A DNA stretch of 64,000 nt from Hericium rajendrae. Its lineage: Eukaryota; Basidiomycota; Agaricomycetes; Russulales; Hericiaceae. The stretch is from the NCBI GenBank assembly GCA_033439255.1, contig CM065880.1, positions 2,604,001-2,668,000 on the forward strand, given 5' to 3'. The notes beneath the pieces are model-generated. The model made no database searches. It had not been told where the DNA came from and was given only the letters and a program-made list of their open reading frames with translations. A program made the position numbers and the translations under genes. Of this stretch, positions 34,543 to 46,200 are shown in pieces (position 1 is the stretch's first letter; every line of letters begins with the position of its first letter).

Positions 34543-35651
34543 CGCGCGCATAGCGGGGACAAAAAGCATGAGGCATCAAGGGAGCGCATTGACGTGTTCA
34601 CCGCATTGCACCACTGTGGCTCCGTGCACCGTCAGCAGCCAGGAAGGTGAAATGGACAATCGATAATCCAATTTTGGGCATAATTTTGGGTACAGGGCGT
34701 CAAGTGACAACAGCAACACAATACGTAGACTGACCGATGCTGACCGATGTTGCAATATGGCCCTCGAATGCTCCATCTAGAAACAGACGTACGGCGTGTG
34801 GCCCTGCCATCAGATGCAATCATGAGCTGCGGCAAACAAAGAGAAGTCAGTGTCTGCAATGCGGCGCTACGTACTCCATGTCGAGGCGAGATGGGAATAC
34901 CTTGCGTATCCCTTCGCAATCTACTAGCCTGAGAAGACCAATGTCCAGGAATGAGCTGAAGGCCGGTTCTGCAGCCTTACTATTTGTAACGAGAAACGCG
35001 AGAACTCGGTCTGCTTATTGTCTATGGGTTGCTAGTACGACAGTCGTGGCGCGAGGACGAGTTTTTTGTGTGAAACGAATCGGAACTTCGTCTCGATCAG
35101 CGGTTCGGCTTTTGCCGTCCTAGCCTACGCTTCGTATCACTGTTCCTTCAACTTGCCTTTGCCTGCAACGTTTCACAACTCGGTGCAATTTTCACACCGA
35201 GACGACCTCTAAGTACGTAGCCTCAACCTAACAAGATACTTATCAACTAGTATCTTGGCTCTGCGCTCATCATTTTGGGCCAGGTCCAGGTTTCTCCATG
35301 TGAACAGGATACGTATCCACAGACGTAGCGCCGCGTCGGAGAGATCAGCTTGTTTTTGTTTGCAGTGACGACCAATATTGCATCTGAGATGCATGGCCAC
35401 ATGCGACGCCCTTGCATCCAGGTCAGAAAATAAAGCATCCGATGACCGTATCGCAACGCCTGTCAGTCGACGTATTGTGAGTCTACGTATTGTGTAGCTC
35501 TCGCCACCTGACGCCGCGCACCGAAAGGAATGCCAACTATTGGGTCATCGATTGTCCATTCCGCTTTCCTGGATACTGGCAGTGCATGAAGCCACATTCG
35601 GCAATGCGCTCCCTTGATGCCTCATGGCTTTTTGTCCCCACTATGCATGCA

Positions 35652-35692
35652 TGAGCTTTGCCACGGGACTGATTGCGGCCACAGCATATAAA
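35652..35692 (+). promoter_or_regulatory. Promoter motifs of family B copy 4
   Basis: TGAGCTTTGCCACG (35652-35665) and TATAAA (35687-35692), about 115 bp before ATG 35807. Confidence 0.55.
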
Positions 35693-35806
35693 GAATCTCG
35701 GATGGCATGAATCTGATCAGTTATTCTTCTTGTAATTGAGGTGCGTGTTGTCGCCCAGCTTTCGCTTTATCACGATATACTAATGTTCGTCTAAGGCTCA
35801 ACGAAT

Positions 35807-36275
35807 ATGTCGTCCACAGCTGATGCCGTTAGTGAAGACTCGTCTGTCTCAAATTCTTCCAAAACAGTAGACACACGTACGTTGTCTGCGATCTCATGCG
35901 AAGAAAAGCTCCTGAAATGCCTCTCGCACTTGTCCAGATGCAGATCCCCCATTTCTCTCTCGTCGAGATTTCAGGGCGCAATGTCCGGACATCCGTGCAT
36001 TGATAGAGCATCATGAACGTGGGGAAATCACTCACAGAGAGTGGATCTCTGGACTCAACTCCATAAACGATCACCTAGTTGCGAAACGGAAACGCGAGCA
36101 CAAATTTGCGGAACGAGAACGTCAAGGTGAGGTCAGTAGCGCTGAACTGCAGAAAGAGTATGGATGGACAGACGAAGAGATGCAAAGGATCGATGATCAA
36201 GTTGAGCTGCAGTCACAGAATATTGCATGGTGTAGCACCCGTAATCGTCTATATCGGAGTCCACGCGGGCATTGA
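35807..36275 (+). CDS. Family B protein copy 4
   Basis: Intact, 135 aa. Exon 1 35807-35876, intron 35877-35937, exon 2 35938-36275. The leader is MSSTADAVSEDSSVSNSS. The core reads HADPPFLSRRDFRAQCPDI, RGEITHREWISGLN, KFAERERQGEVSSAELQKEYGWTDEE, and ends RNRLYRSPRGH. It belongs with copy 6 in a subtype marked by PFLSRR and CPDI, whereas copies 3 and 5 have APDL. Convergent with C copy 3. Confidence 0.72.
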
Positions 36276-36356
36276 TTCACAACCGCTATTCGTTACATAT
36301 CACTATACTATCAAATACATCCATTTCCGAAGGACTAGTATAACAAGGGCAGCTCC

Positions 36357-37811
36357 TCAGAGGTGCTTCAAGGCACGGATCTCCTCCTGCAGCACCGCTA
36401 CTTTATCTTGTAGTCGTCGCTCTCTCATTTTCAAATCCTTACATTCATCGTCTTTCTCTTGCAGCTGCTCCTTGCATTGTGTCGTCACGGCGGAAAGTGA
36501 GTGAGCGCTCTCCTTGAGCTGTGCTATCACTTGTCCATGATAGTCCCTCTCGTAAAGGAGACTGACAATTGCTCGATCGCGCTCCTGCTTCACGTCTGTA
36601 AAACAGGCAATCGCTAAGGAAAGGTGGGTATTTGGTATCTGCTCGCCATCTGTATGCGAAGACGTACCATTTTCCAGTACCTCTTTTTCAGGTTTCTTGC
36701 TCCCACCTAGCTTGTAATGGACCTTGTGATTGGTACACAGCAGGTCGTTCAGGATTAACCTCGATGCACCATTGTGGGCCCTCGACTTTGTTGCGTAATC
36801 CTTGGCGTCATCTTTCTTCTTGCCTCGTTTTTGATTCGAATGGGCTGGCAACAGAGTCGACGGCAGGGTGGATGGCCCCGCGCCCTCTGCAGAGTCTGGA
36901 TCTGTGTGTCTTGCCTTGCCCTTGCCCTTCACGTGTGCTGGTACCTTGGTGGTTCGTTCTTGCTCAAGCTGCGCTGAAATAGAAGCCGAATCATCTTCCT
37001 CCGCGTCTTCGTCATCTGTCTTGCGCTTGCGGCTTGTAGACCCAGATGTCTGTCCAATTGGATCTTGGACAAACGGCGCTCAGAAATGAGTCCATGGCTC
37101 CATAGCTCGGAGGGAAGGATCGATGACGGAGGGAGTCGTAGAGCCTGCCGCAGGGACGCCTTGTGTCTGAACGGGAGCATCTGTAACATAGCTGTGCGAT
37201 AGGCCCTGAGATGTGGCATACGGTCCGCGTGAATCAAGCATAAGAAACTGCTGAAATGAGAGAGATGAACCATGGGCCGGCTGGGGTTGATATAATCTAC
37301 GATGTCCACATTCAATGGCCCAAATGAAGAGAGATGAGTCGACCAACGCACATTTGATGTTCATTCTCGTTTAGCATGGGTGTACGCAGATGGTAACCTG
37401 CATGGCTCGGAGGCCTGTAGCTGCCGCACATTAACTCAGTGTCGCCCACAAGAGCGCCGAAAGTACGGACTCACTCATTCATCGGGTACGGGGCAGTGTT
37501 GACCAATGGTGGCTGGGTAGTGGATGTTGCATATATTCCAAGACCACTGTGGGATCAGATGTCAGCCACTCTCTACATAACTAGAGGCTATGGACTTGCC
37601 TGACACCCTGGATCAGTCCTTCGGTGGCCAGACTATAATCGTGGGGCCATGCGCTCGATCCCTGCTCGAACGCACCCGCCTGCGGTTCATATTCACTCCC
37701 TCCATTTGCGCTAGGAATTGTCGAAGGACCAGCCTCCGATACATTTGAAGGACCTGCCTGCTGTGAGACGGAACGCCTAGTCCATTTAGTGGGACGAGGA
37801 TTGCTAGCTAT
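36357..37811 (-). pseudogene. Family C copy 3 (start lost, stop gained)
   Basis: A near-identical relative of the copy at 61423-62880 over its 5' two thirds. The position of the family start codon (37811-37809) reads ATA instead of ATG. A TGA replaces the CGA of copy 5 in the stretch THF-x-APFVQDP near 37080. The basic motif SRKRK, the KGKGKARHTDPDSAEG segment, the conserved intron after ENG, and a diverged coiled coil ending LQEEIRALKHL are all present. It is most likely a recent pseudogene, unless an upstream non-ATG start and an undetected intron rescue it. It converges on B copy 4. Confidence 0.65.
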
Positions 37812-37856
37812 CTTGGTTCGTTGCTTGCTATTGATTTGATGTCGCAAGCTTGAACG

Positions 37857-37887
37857 TACCGATTTAATATGTGCAACTGAATATCAT
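37857..37887 (-). promoter_or_regulatory. Family C leader unit (copy 3)
   Basis: Upstream frame MIFSCTY (37887-37864) overlaps TATTAAATCGGTACG, as in the other copies, although the downstream gene has lost its start codon. Confidence 0.5.
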
Positions 37888-38154
37888 CCAACTTTTCTCA
37901 GAACAAAGGTGCATAGCATAAGGACTGGCGAGAACAAGACGTTCGAATGCAGATAACGCGTCGGATTCGGGACCTATATGCATCCACAATGCCAAAGGAC
38001 TGCTGTACGCACTTGCCTATTTTCGAAAACAACGTCCGTTTCCGTCAGCCATGCAAATGCACGGATACGAAGTGGAACATTGCATGGGTAACAAGAAATG
38101 CCTATCTTGGACAATTTGAAGGTGGCTTTGACTTAGAAACTACTTATCTTCGTG

Positions 38155-40370
38155 CACACAATACAGTGACTTTGGCCGCAACCTACGGGCCAGACAAAAG
38201 TGGCCTAAGGCCGTAAGTTACGGGCTGGTCAAACCCAGCTGGAATGAGGGTTTTTGGTCCGTAAGCTACAGGCCAGCTGGATCTGGGAATAGACTATAAG
38301 TTACGGGTCAGCTTATATAGATGTGTACCATAGGTTACGGTGGAGCTGGCAGGGGGTATCTCTTGGGTGCCGGACTAATGGAATTAAATCAGAACCGGAC
38401 TACTTTTTTCAGCTTCGGACTGCTTTTTTAGGGCTCGGACTAGTGGTTGAAAATTGAACTGGATTACATAAGATAACACAGGACTACGGACTATAGAAGA
38501 TTATGGAATAGGACTATCAGACAGGACTTCGGACTTGTATTGAATAAGACTTCGGACTATTCCACAGGACTTCAGACTACTCTATAGGACTTCGGACTAC
38601 TCTATAGGACTTCGGACTACTCCATAGGACTTCGGACTACTTAATAAAACTTCAGACTACTTAATAGGACTTCGGACTACTTAATAAAACTTCGGACTCT
38701 GAACTAGACTAAGGACTCTGGACTCTGGACTTCAGATTGAGAACTTTGGATTAAGGATTATAAAATAGGACTATAGACAACAGACTTCAGACTAGGACTT
38801 AAAACTCCGGAACATGACTCCGGACTCTAGACTACTACAGATCAAAGACTTCGGACTCCAGACTCCGGACTTCGGACCTCGGACCTCAGACTATAGCCTT
38901 GAGACTTCAAACTAAAGTCTAAATAATAGAATGAAACTAAGGATTATAAGCTAGCATTCTTGAGAGCTTGTTTAAAGTAGTGGCACAGTAATCCATTTGA
39001 TGTGATATAGCTGCAACATAGTGACTATACTCAGCGGAGTTACAATATTAGATGTCGGTAATTGCCGAGCACTACATCAGAGGCTAATTTTTAGACTTTA
39101 CTAACTTATATCTGCCATCTCATATACTATAGTATCTTAAATATAAATCTGTTGCATTTTATAATATTATATGAGTTGAAAGTATATGCAGTTATTTTTG
39201 CTAATTTTATAGTATTTGATTTGATTTGTTATGACTCAAATACCGAGAATTTAGATATGGGTCTTGTGGCTGTACAACTAAAGACGCGTCAACTTGAAAG
39301 TTTGATTGTTACTAGCTACTATTGTTTTGTCCTGCTCTTTTTCTTCATCCTATAATAATTTAATTCAAAACTCAAGTAGCCTTTTTTATATACAAATTAG
39401 TCTGTTAAATAATTTTAGAATATATATTTATAGTTCTTAGTTCTATCTTATAGTCCATAGTCTGATCATGAATCTTATAGTCCTTAGGCTAATTTTCTGA
39501 TTCTAAATCTGTCTTTGTAGTCCTTAGTTCTATTTTATAGTCCTTTGTTTTATTTTGTAGTCCTTAATTTGATTTTATCATTAGATTAGTCCTGATGCCT
39601 ATTTTATGGTTTGGTCTGAAGTTTAAAGGCTATAGTCCGAGGTCTGAGGTCCGAAGTCTGGAGTCTGGAGTCTGAAGTCTTTGATCTGTAGTAGTCTAGA
39701 GTCCGGAGTCATGTTCCGGAGTTTTAAGTCCTAGTCCGAAGTCTGTTGTCTATAGTCCTATTTTATAATCCTTAATCCAAAGTTCTCAATCTGAAGTCCA
39801 GAGTCCAGAGTCCTTAGTCTAGTTCAGAGTCCGAAGTTTTATTAAGTAGTCCGAAGTCCTATTAAGTAGTCCGAAGTTTTATTAAGTAGTCCGAAGTCCT
39901 ATGGAGTAGTCCGAAGTCCTATAGAGTAGTCCGAAGTCCTATAGAGTAGTCTGAAGTCCTGTGGAATAGTCCGAAGTCTTATTCAATACAAGTCCGAAGT
40001 CCTGTCTGATAGTCCTATTCCATAATCTTCTATAGTCCGTAGTCCTATGTTATCTTATGTAATCCAGTTCAATTTTCAACCACTAGTCCGACCCTAAAAA
40101 AGCAGTCCGAAGCTGAAAAAAGTAGTCCGGTTCTGATTTAATTCCATTAGTCCGGCACCCAAGAGATACCCCCTACCAGCTCCACCGTAACCTATGGTAC
40201 ACATCTATATAAGCTGACCCGTAACTTATGGTCTATTCCCAGATCCAGCTGGCCCGTAGCTTACGGACCAAAAACCCTCATTCCAGCTGGGTTTGACCAG
40301 CCCGTAACTTACGGCCTTAGGCCACTTTTGTCTGGCCCGTAGGTTGCAGCCAAAGTCACACCATTGACTG
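38155..40370. mobile_element. Foldback element FB-B (2.2 kb)
   Basis: The arms (about 38155-38950 and 39580-40370) are inverted copies of each other. They hold GTAAGTTACGGGC-type words near the ends and an array of about 20-nt units ACTTCGGACTACTCTATAGG further in; the centre is AT-rich. The flanks are CTTCGTG (38148-38154) and CTTTGTG (40371-40377), a 7-bp repeat with one difference. The duplicate block D2 has the site once (CTTCATG, about 63215-63221) and lacks the element, which proves a clean insertion. No protein is recognised; the small frame at 39152-39355 is AT-rich and unconvincing. Confidence 0.85.
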
Positions 40371-40377
40371 CTTTGTG

Positions 40378-41570
40378 TTGCCTTTGGGCCCGGAATCAAA
40401 GCACGATCGTTGATACATGTAAGAATCTGATACGAGAAATCAGTAAGAACTCGGTGGGCTCTCATTATGAAAGATTTGAGGACCACCTACAAAACACACG
40501 ATTTGAGATCGTTGCATGAAGTTCACAGCTCTGAGCTGCTGGAGTCGAAGACAAGGAGCATCTGATTCTCTCAAAATGGAAAGTGACGCGGTTGTAGTCC
40601 GAGGCGCCCGAATTGCAAAACTTGTCCAATGCGATCTTCATGGTCAACTCCACAATGTCCCAGAGGTGAGGATCTAGATGTCTGTGTCTCGAGATGATGA
40701 TCTTCACATGAGAAGCCAAAGTCACCCATCAACTCGTCTCTGCGATGGACGAGGCCAGAGGAACTAGATATCGGTCGACAGTGGGATGAATTCGACGCTT
40801 TATCACACCCCACCCCCGGCGATATCGCCTCCAATGCCGTTGCGTTCCGAAGGCACGAAAGTCTTGACGTGATCAGGATGATCGGAAGAGCTAGGGCTGC
40901 AACGTCTCTCAGACGGGGACGAGCAAGGTGAAACAACATCGTTCAGCGGTTTGCCTGCGAGCACCTTGCCCCAGTACGTGGTCGGTCACCTTTCCACCAG
41001 TGTAGCCTACGGAGTCACCTCTTCATGAATGCCGAAGCAGGCCTTGCAAGACTGCAGGCACACCATCTGTCATCGCAATTGGGTTCCAGATGTCAGCTGC
41101 ATTATTGACGAGCACATCAGCCGACGACTCGCGATGGGATACCTTGTCGACAATTCAATGGAGATCGTCTGGTTTCATGACTTCTCACTCAGAACGAGAC
41201 GATCCAGAATCTCAGATGATCCCGACTTCAAGTTGCTTTTACACTCGATGACAATGACGACATAGCATTTGAGCCTGGAATGCTGAAGATGTTCGGGCTC
41301 TTGTCCTATACTTATGCCTTGACCGCCACTGTGAGCTCCCGGAGGCATCTTTACTTCCGTCTTCATGTCAGATGCTCACCTGTCTGCATTCTGCTTGGTC
41401 TCTGCTATTTCCATCGTCGCCAATGTTTTTATTTCTTGCGACGATCTACAGCATCATATCCGTGACCCGAGTTACAAGCCACACCCATCTAATTCGTCAA
41501 AGCACCCAAGGCCTGCATTACGATGCCGGTCGGTCTACGCATCTCACTTATTAACACCACCTGACTCCCC
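40378..41570. other. Non-coding duplicated DNA upstream of family C copy 3
   Basis: Continuation of the duplicate; it matches about 63222-64000. Short frames exist in both copies but are not kept open in both, so no gene is called. Confidence 0.5.
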
Positions 41571-41659
41571 AGCAGCTATGCTTCTACCATATTGTGATAG
41601 TCAAAGCGAATGGAAGCCATTGCGTCATTCATTTTCTACGCTGCCTTCCTCTCGCATGG

Positions 41660-42058
41660 AGCTGTGATGGCACATCGTGATGGCACGGTCAAAGTGTTCG
41701 TTGGGCGCTTCATGTTTTTTGTTAGTCCTGCGGTTGCTTACGCTTTGACCGCGACTAGTCGTGATCACAGGATATAAAAGACTTTGGCAGGCATGGATTC
41801 TGACCAGTCATCCATTCTGCAAACTAGTTGCATGTCGCTGAGGTACTGTCTCCCAATCGCGATCCGCTCATATTCGTCTAGCATCCAATGAAAATGCCAT
41901 CTATTGTCAACACCACGACTACAGGCCCGTCGGCCTCGAGTCCTTGCAAAGCAAAGCCAGAATGGACCAGTGCATTTTCTGATATGGCGAAGGAGCACTA
42001 ATAACATATCTTCATGAATCTAGGACTGGACGTCTCGTCTTTCTTCCGAGGACCGTCC
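41660..42058 (+). pseudogene. Possible decayed gene with B-like promoter
   Basis: A GCTTTGAC-type motif and GATATAAAAG at about 41775 resemble the promoters of family B genes. A short frame follows at about 41886 (MKMPSIVNTTTTGPSASS..., 36 codons). What follows is cut by the 8.7-kb element at 42061. Homology of the coding part to family B is not convincing. Confidence 0.3.
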
Positions 42059-42749
42059 TACATCAGGAAAAACCGTATGTACTATTGCGAACTACCGCTG
42101 GCTACAGTAGCTATAGTAGCCAGAGTAGTTGCGGTAGTGTCTGTAGGACTCTTCTTATTTTCTGTAGCTACTGTAGATAGATATTGTCTACTGTAGTTCA
42201 CTGTAGTACAGATTTGCTATTGTAGACAAGTCAAGTTTCCACAATGTGCAATCTTCTACAGATGCTATAATGTGCTACCACAACTACAGTAGTCCATCCA
42301 TGCTACAATAGATTTATTGCACATATGCAGCCTGTTATATTTGCAGGTCTTCAAATTTGACTAACTCAATATAACATCTAAGTCAACAAAAAAATCTTAT
42401 GCAGTTCATAAGGGTTCAAACAAACAACAATCAAATTTATTTACTAGCAAATACAAATACATGGTACTATATGAGACTACACTATAAGAGGATTCAAAAG
42501 CATAGACTGTAAAAAAGAACAAACATTACAAACATCACAAAAAAAGCAATATTATATCTAACAAGTACTAGTAAAAGCTAGTTAGTGAGGTATCAAAGGC
42601 TATAAGCAAAGACTTACCAAAAAATTTTTTAAAAAAAGAAACGAAAATGTACATACCCATAGTAAGGTAAGAACAGACATAAGCATAAAGATTACTAATA
42701 AGAAAAAGGAAGACACACCATGCACAAAGCTCGAGTCAATGACAGAAGA

Positions 42750-42803
42750 GATGATGGGGGTTGGAAAGAAAGAGAGGTTGCGCGTCGTGCATGCCTTATA
42801 TAG
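42750..42803 (-). promoter_or_regulatory. Conserved TATA promoter block of CATC-2
   Basis: TATATAAGGC (complement, ending about 42803), then CGACGCGCAACC, then CCCCCATCATCTC, in the same order and spacing as at 8211-8262. Further down the minus strand are AT-rich DNA, a GGTAAGTC donor-like site near 42615 and a TTTTTTACAG acceptor-like site near 42500, so a spliced leader is again likely. Confidence 0.6.
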
Positions 42804-43248
42804 ACGTGGCGAGCGGAGCCCAAAATGCAGCTGCCGTGACTCGGCCCGGATGCCACCGGGTGCTGTGTCAGAGACTAAGGCAACAGACTTCACTTAGTTC
42901 GTGTTGCTGTCCAGTAGCTTATAGTACAGATGCTATATAGTTTTGTGATTCAAATAAATTGAATCAATGAAATATAGCTACTGGTGTTTTTTCAGATTTA
43001 TCCTGATTTTATTTGATTTACTACATTAGAAACATTCCAACTTGCACATGTTTGGTGGTGAACGACTTGACGCACATCAAAGTTCATCAATAACATTCAT
43101 CTTGCAGCTGCTACCCTCAACTCCCCTCCTTCTCTCCTCTCCTCCTCCCTCCCTCCCCCTTTCATGTGGAATCAAACGCCAGCAGATGGTTATAGCATGA
43201 TGAGGACCCGGCAGGTGAGTAAAAAAAAATCTTTTCATTTATTCATGC

Positions 43249-46200
43249 CACATGAAACAGTCACTTAGTGCATTGAGGTAATGCCAGGTGAACCTGACAA
43301 AGTGCCATTGTTGATTGGCCATCCTGCACTGGCCCGTCCGTCACAATGTAGCAGTCATCCAATGACAGGCCTGCCCTTCCTATGTACCAATGGGTCATTG
43401 TCCGGCCTCTAGTCATTTAATCTGTAGTGTCCATTCATCATTGACCGGCCTGTCCTCTGATGTCCATTGGATCATTGGCTGGCCCACTTGATCCCGCGGG
43501 ATATCAGTTGCTCGGCCCGTCCTCTACCATCCATTGGGTCATCGACGGGCCTGTCCCCTTATAATGTCTACTGGTCATTCATCATTGATGGGCCCATCCT
43601 CTGATGTCCGATGGGTCATTGGCTGGCCCTCTCGATCCCGTGGGATATCAGTTGCTCGGCCTGTCCTCTACCGTCCATTGGGTCATTAGCTGGCCCATCT
43701 CCTTATAATGTCTACTGGTCATTCATCATTGACCGGCCTGTCCTCTGACATCCATTGGATCATTGGCTGGCCCACTTGATCCCGCGGGATATTAGTTGCG
43801 CCCGTCCTCTACCGTCCATTGGGTCATTAGCTGGCCCATCCCCTTATAATGTCTACTGGTCATTCATCATTGACGGGCCCGTCCTCTGATGTCCATTGGA
43901 TCATTGGCTGGCCCATTTGATCCTGCGGGATATCAGTTGCTCGGCCTGTCCTCTACCGTCCATTGGGTCATTAGCTGGCCCATCCCCTTATAATGTCTAC
44001 TGGTCATTCATCATTGACGGGCCTGTCCTCTGATGTCCAATGGGTCATTGGCTGGCCCTCTCGATCCCGCAGAATGTCAATTGCTCGGCCGGTTCTCTAC
44101 CATCCATTGGGTCATCGACGGGCCTGTCCCCTTATAATGTCTACTGGTCATTCATCATTGACGGGCCCATCATCTGATGTCCGATGGGTCATTGGCTGGC
44201 CCTCTCGATCCCGCGGGATATCAGTTGCTCGGCCCATCCTCTACTGTCCATTGGATCATTGACAGGCCCGTCCTCTTACAATTTCTACTGGTCATTGGGT
44301 CATTGGCTGGCCTATCCTCTTACAATACCACTGCATATTCATCATTGACTGGCCCGTCCTCTGACATCCAATGGGTCATTGGCTGGCCTGTCCTTTAGCA
44401 ATGTCTACTGTACATTCATCATTGACGGGCCCATTCTCCACTGTCTAATGGGTCATTGGCTGGTCCACTTGATCCTACAGGTTGTCAATTGCTCGGCCCA
44501 TCCTCTACTGTCCAATGAGATGTTATTGGATCTCATGGAATCCTGCCAGACTCTATCTTAGATGTTTTCAGATCCCATGTGATCCCACAGGATTCTGTTT
44601 TAGACATTTTCAGATCCCATGAGATCCTGTGGGATTCTATCTTAGACATTTTTGAATCCCATGAAATTCTTCAGGATTCTGTTTTAGACATTTTTGGATC
44701 CCATGGAATCTTGTAGGATTCTGTTTTAGACATTTTTGAGAATCCCGCGGGATTCTCTTTTGGACATTTTTGGATCCCATGGGATCCCATGGGATTTTGT
44801 TTTAGACATTTTCAGGGATCCCGTGGGATTCTGTCTTAGACATTTTCTGACTGCATGAAATCCCACAGGATTTTGTTTTAAACATTTTTAGAGATCTCGC
44901 AAGATTCTGTTTTGGACATTTTTGGATCCCATGGGATCCCATGAGATTTTGTTTTAGACATTTTTAGGGATCCCACAGAAATTTGTCTTAGACATTTTCT
45001 GACTGCATGAAATCCCGTGGGATTCAGTTTTAGACATTTTCGGAGATCCCGCGGGATTCTGTCTTAGTAGACATTTTCTAACCACATGAAATCCTACGAG
45101 ATTTTGTTTTAGACATTTTTAGGGATCCCACGGGATTCTGTCTTAGACATTTTCTGACTGCATGAAATCCCGCGAGATTCAGTTTTAGACATTTTCGGAG
45201 ATCCCGCGGGATTCTGTCTTAGTAGACATTTTCTAACCACATGAAATCCCACGGGATTCTGTCTTAGACATTTTCAGGTATCTCGTAGGATTCTATCTTA
45301 GACATTTTTTGACCACATGAAATTCTGCGGAATTCTGTTTTAGATGTTTTCAGATCTCATAGGATCTTGTGAGATTCTGTTTTAGACATTTTTAGATCCC
45401 ATGAGATTCTGTCTTAGATATTTTCAGATCACATGAAATCTCACAGACTCTGTCTTAGACATTTTTGGATCTCATAAAATCTTGTCTTAGATGCTTTTAA
45501 ATTTCATAGGATCAAATTATATGAGATGTTGTTTTAGACACTTTCAGATCCTATCATGGGATATTACAGGATTCTGTTTTGGATAATCTTGTGAAATCTC
45601 ATCTTAGACACTTTTGGATCTTATGGAATTCTGTAGAATTCTGTTCTATAGACTTTTGCTTCTCACATTAGCAAACATGGTCATTTTTCTGACTCATTGA
45701 CAGTGGTCTGACTCATCTGAAAGTAGTCTGACTTATGCAAATCAGACCATTGTCAGTGAGTCAGAAAAATGGTCATCTTTGCCTATCTCAGATATATTTA
45801 TCTAGAAATTCAATCTGAGATACCAGAATAGCAAAGTGACAAGTGATATGTAAATGATAGTGATATGTGTCTTGAAGTGTAGTACAATGTCATCTGAGTG
45901 GTAAACAAATGGTCTGACTGTCATAACTGTCCTGGCTCACTTGCAAACTGCAAAATACTGGATAAAATGCTTTGTGTAAAACAAAAATTTGTAAATATCT
46001 CAGTTAGTTCTGATCCAATTGATATAAAAATGTTACTATATGAAAGGTCCTGAAAAACCTGCATCTAATCCAATATATTGCTAAACATATTCTCCAATTG
46101 AACTATAAAAAACTGCAATATACTGATTTGTACAATTTTTAAGTATAATATTTGTATCATGACCTCAACCAGTCCTTATATAACTTAATGCATGTTACCT

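Larger units (their letters stand above)
30975..41570. repeat. Segmental duplication, copy D1
   Basis: This block is repeated at about 56222-64000 in the same order: SDR tail, C>, <B, B>, <C, then matching non-coding DNA up to the window end. Weaker similarity continues upstream (about 29950-30960 against 51040-52100). D1 has one extra insertion, the foldback element at 38155-40370. Borders were judged by eye. Confidence 0.75.

Noticed and set aside
43993-44561. Frames of 60-89 codons that reappear at 47560-48128
   Set aside because: They are identical because the foldback arms are copies of each other. The peptides are translations of the tandem repeat.
43320-45650. Regular repeats that could suggest a CRISPR array
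   Set aside because: Units are adjacent and diverged without unique spacers, the host is a fungus, and the whole array is mirrored as part of a foldback element.
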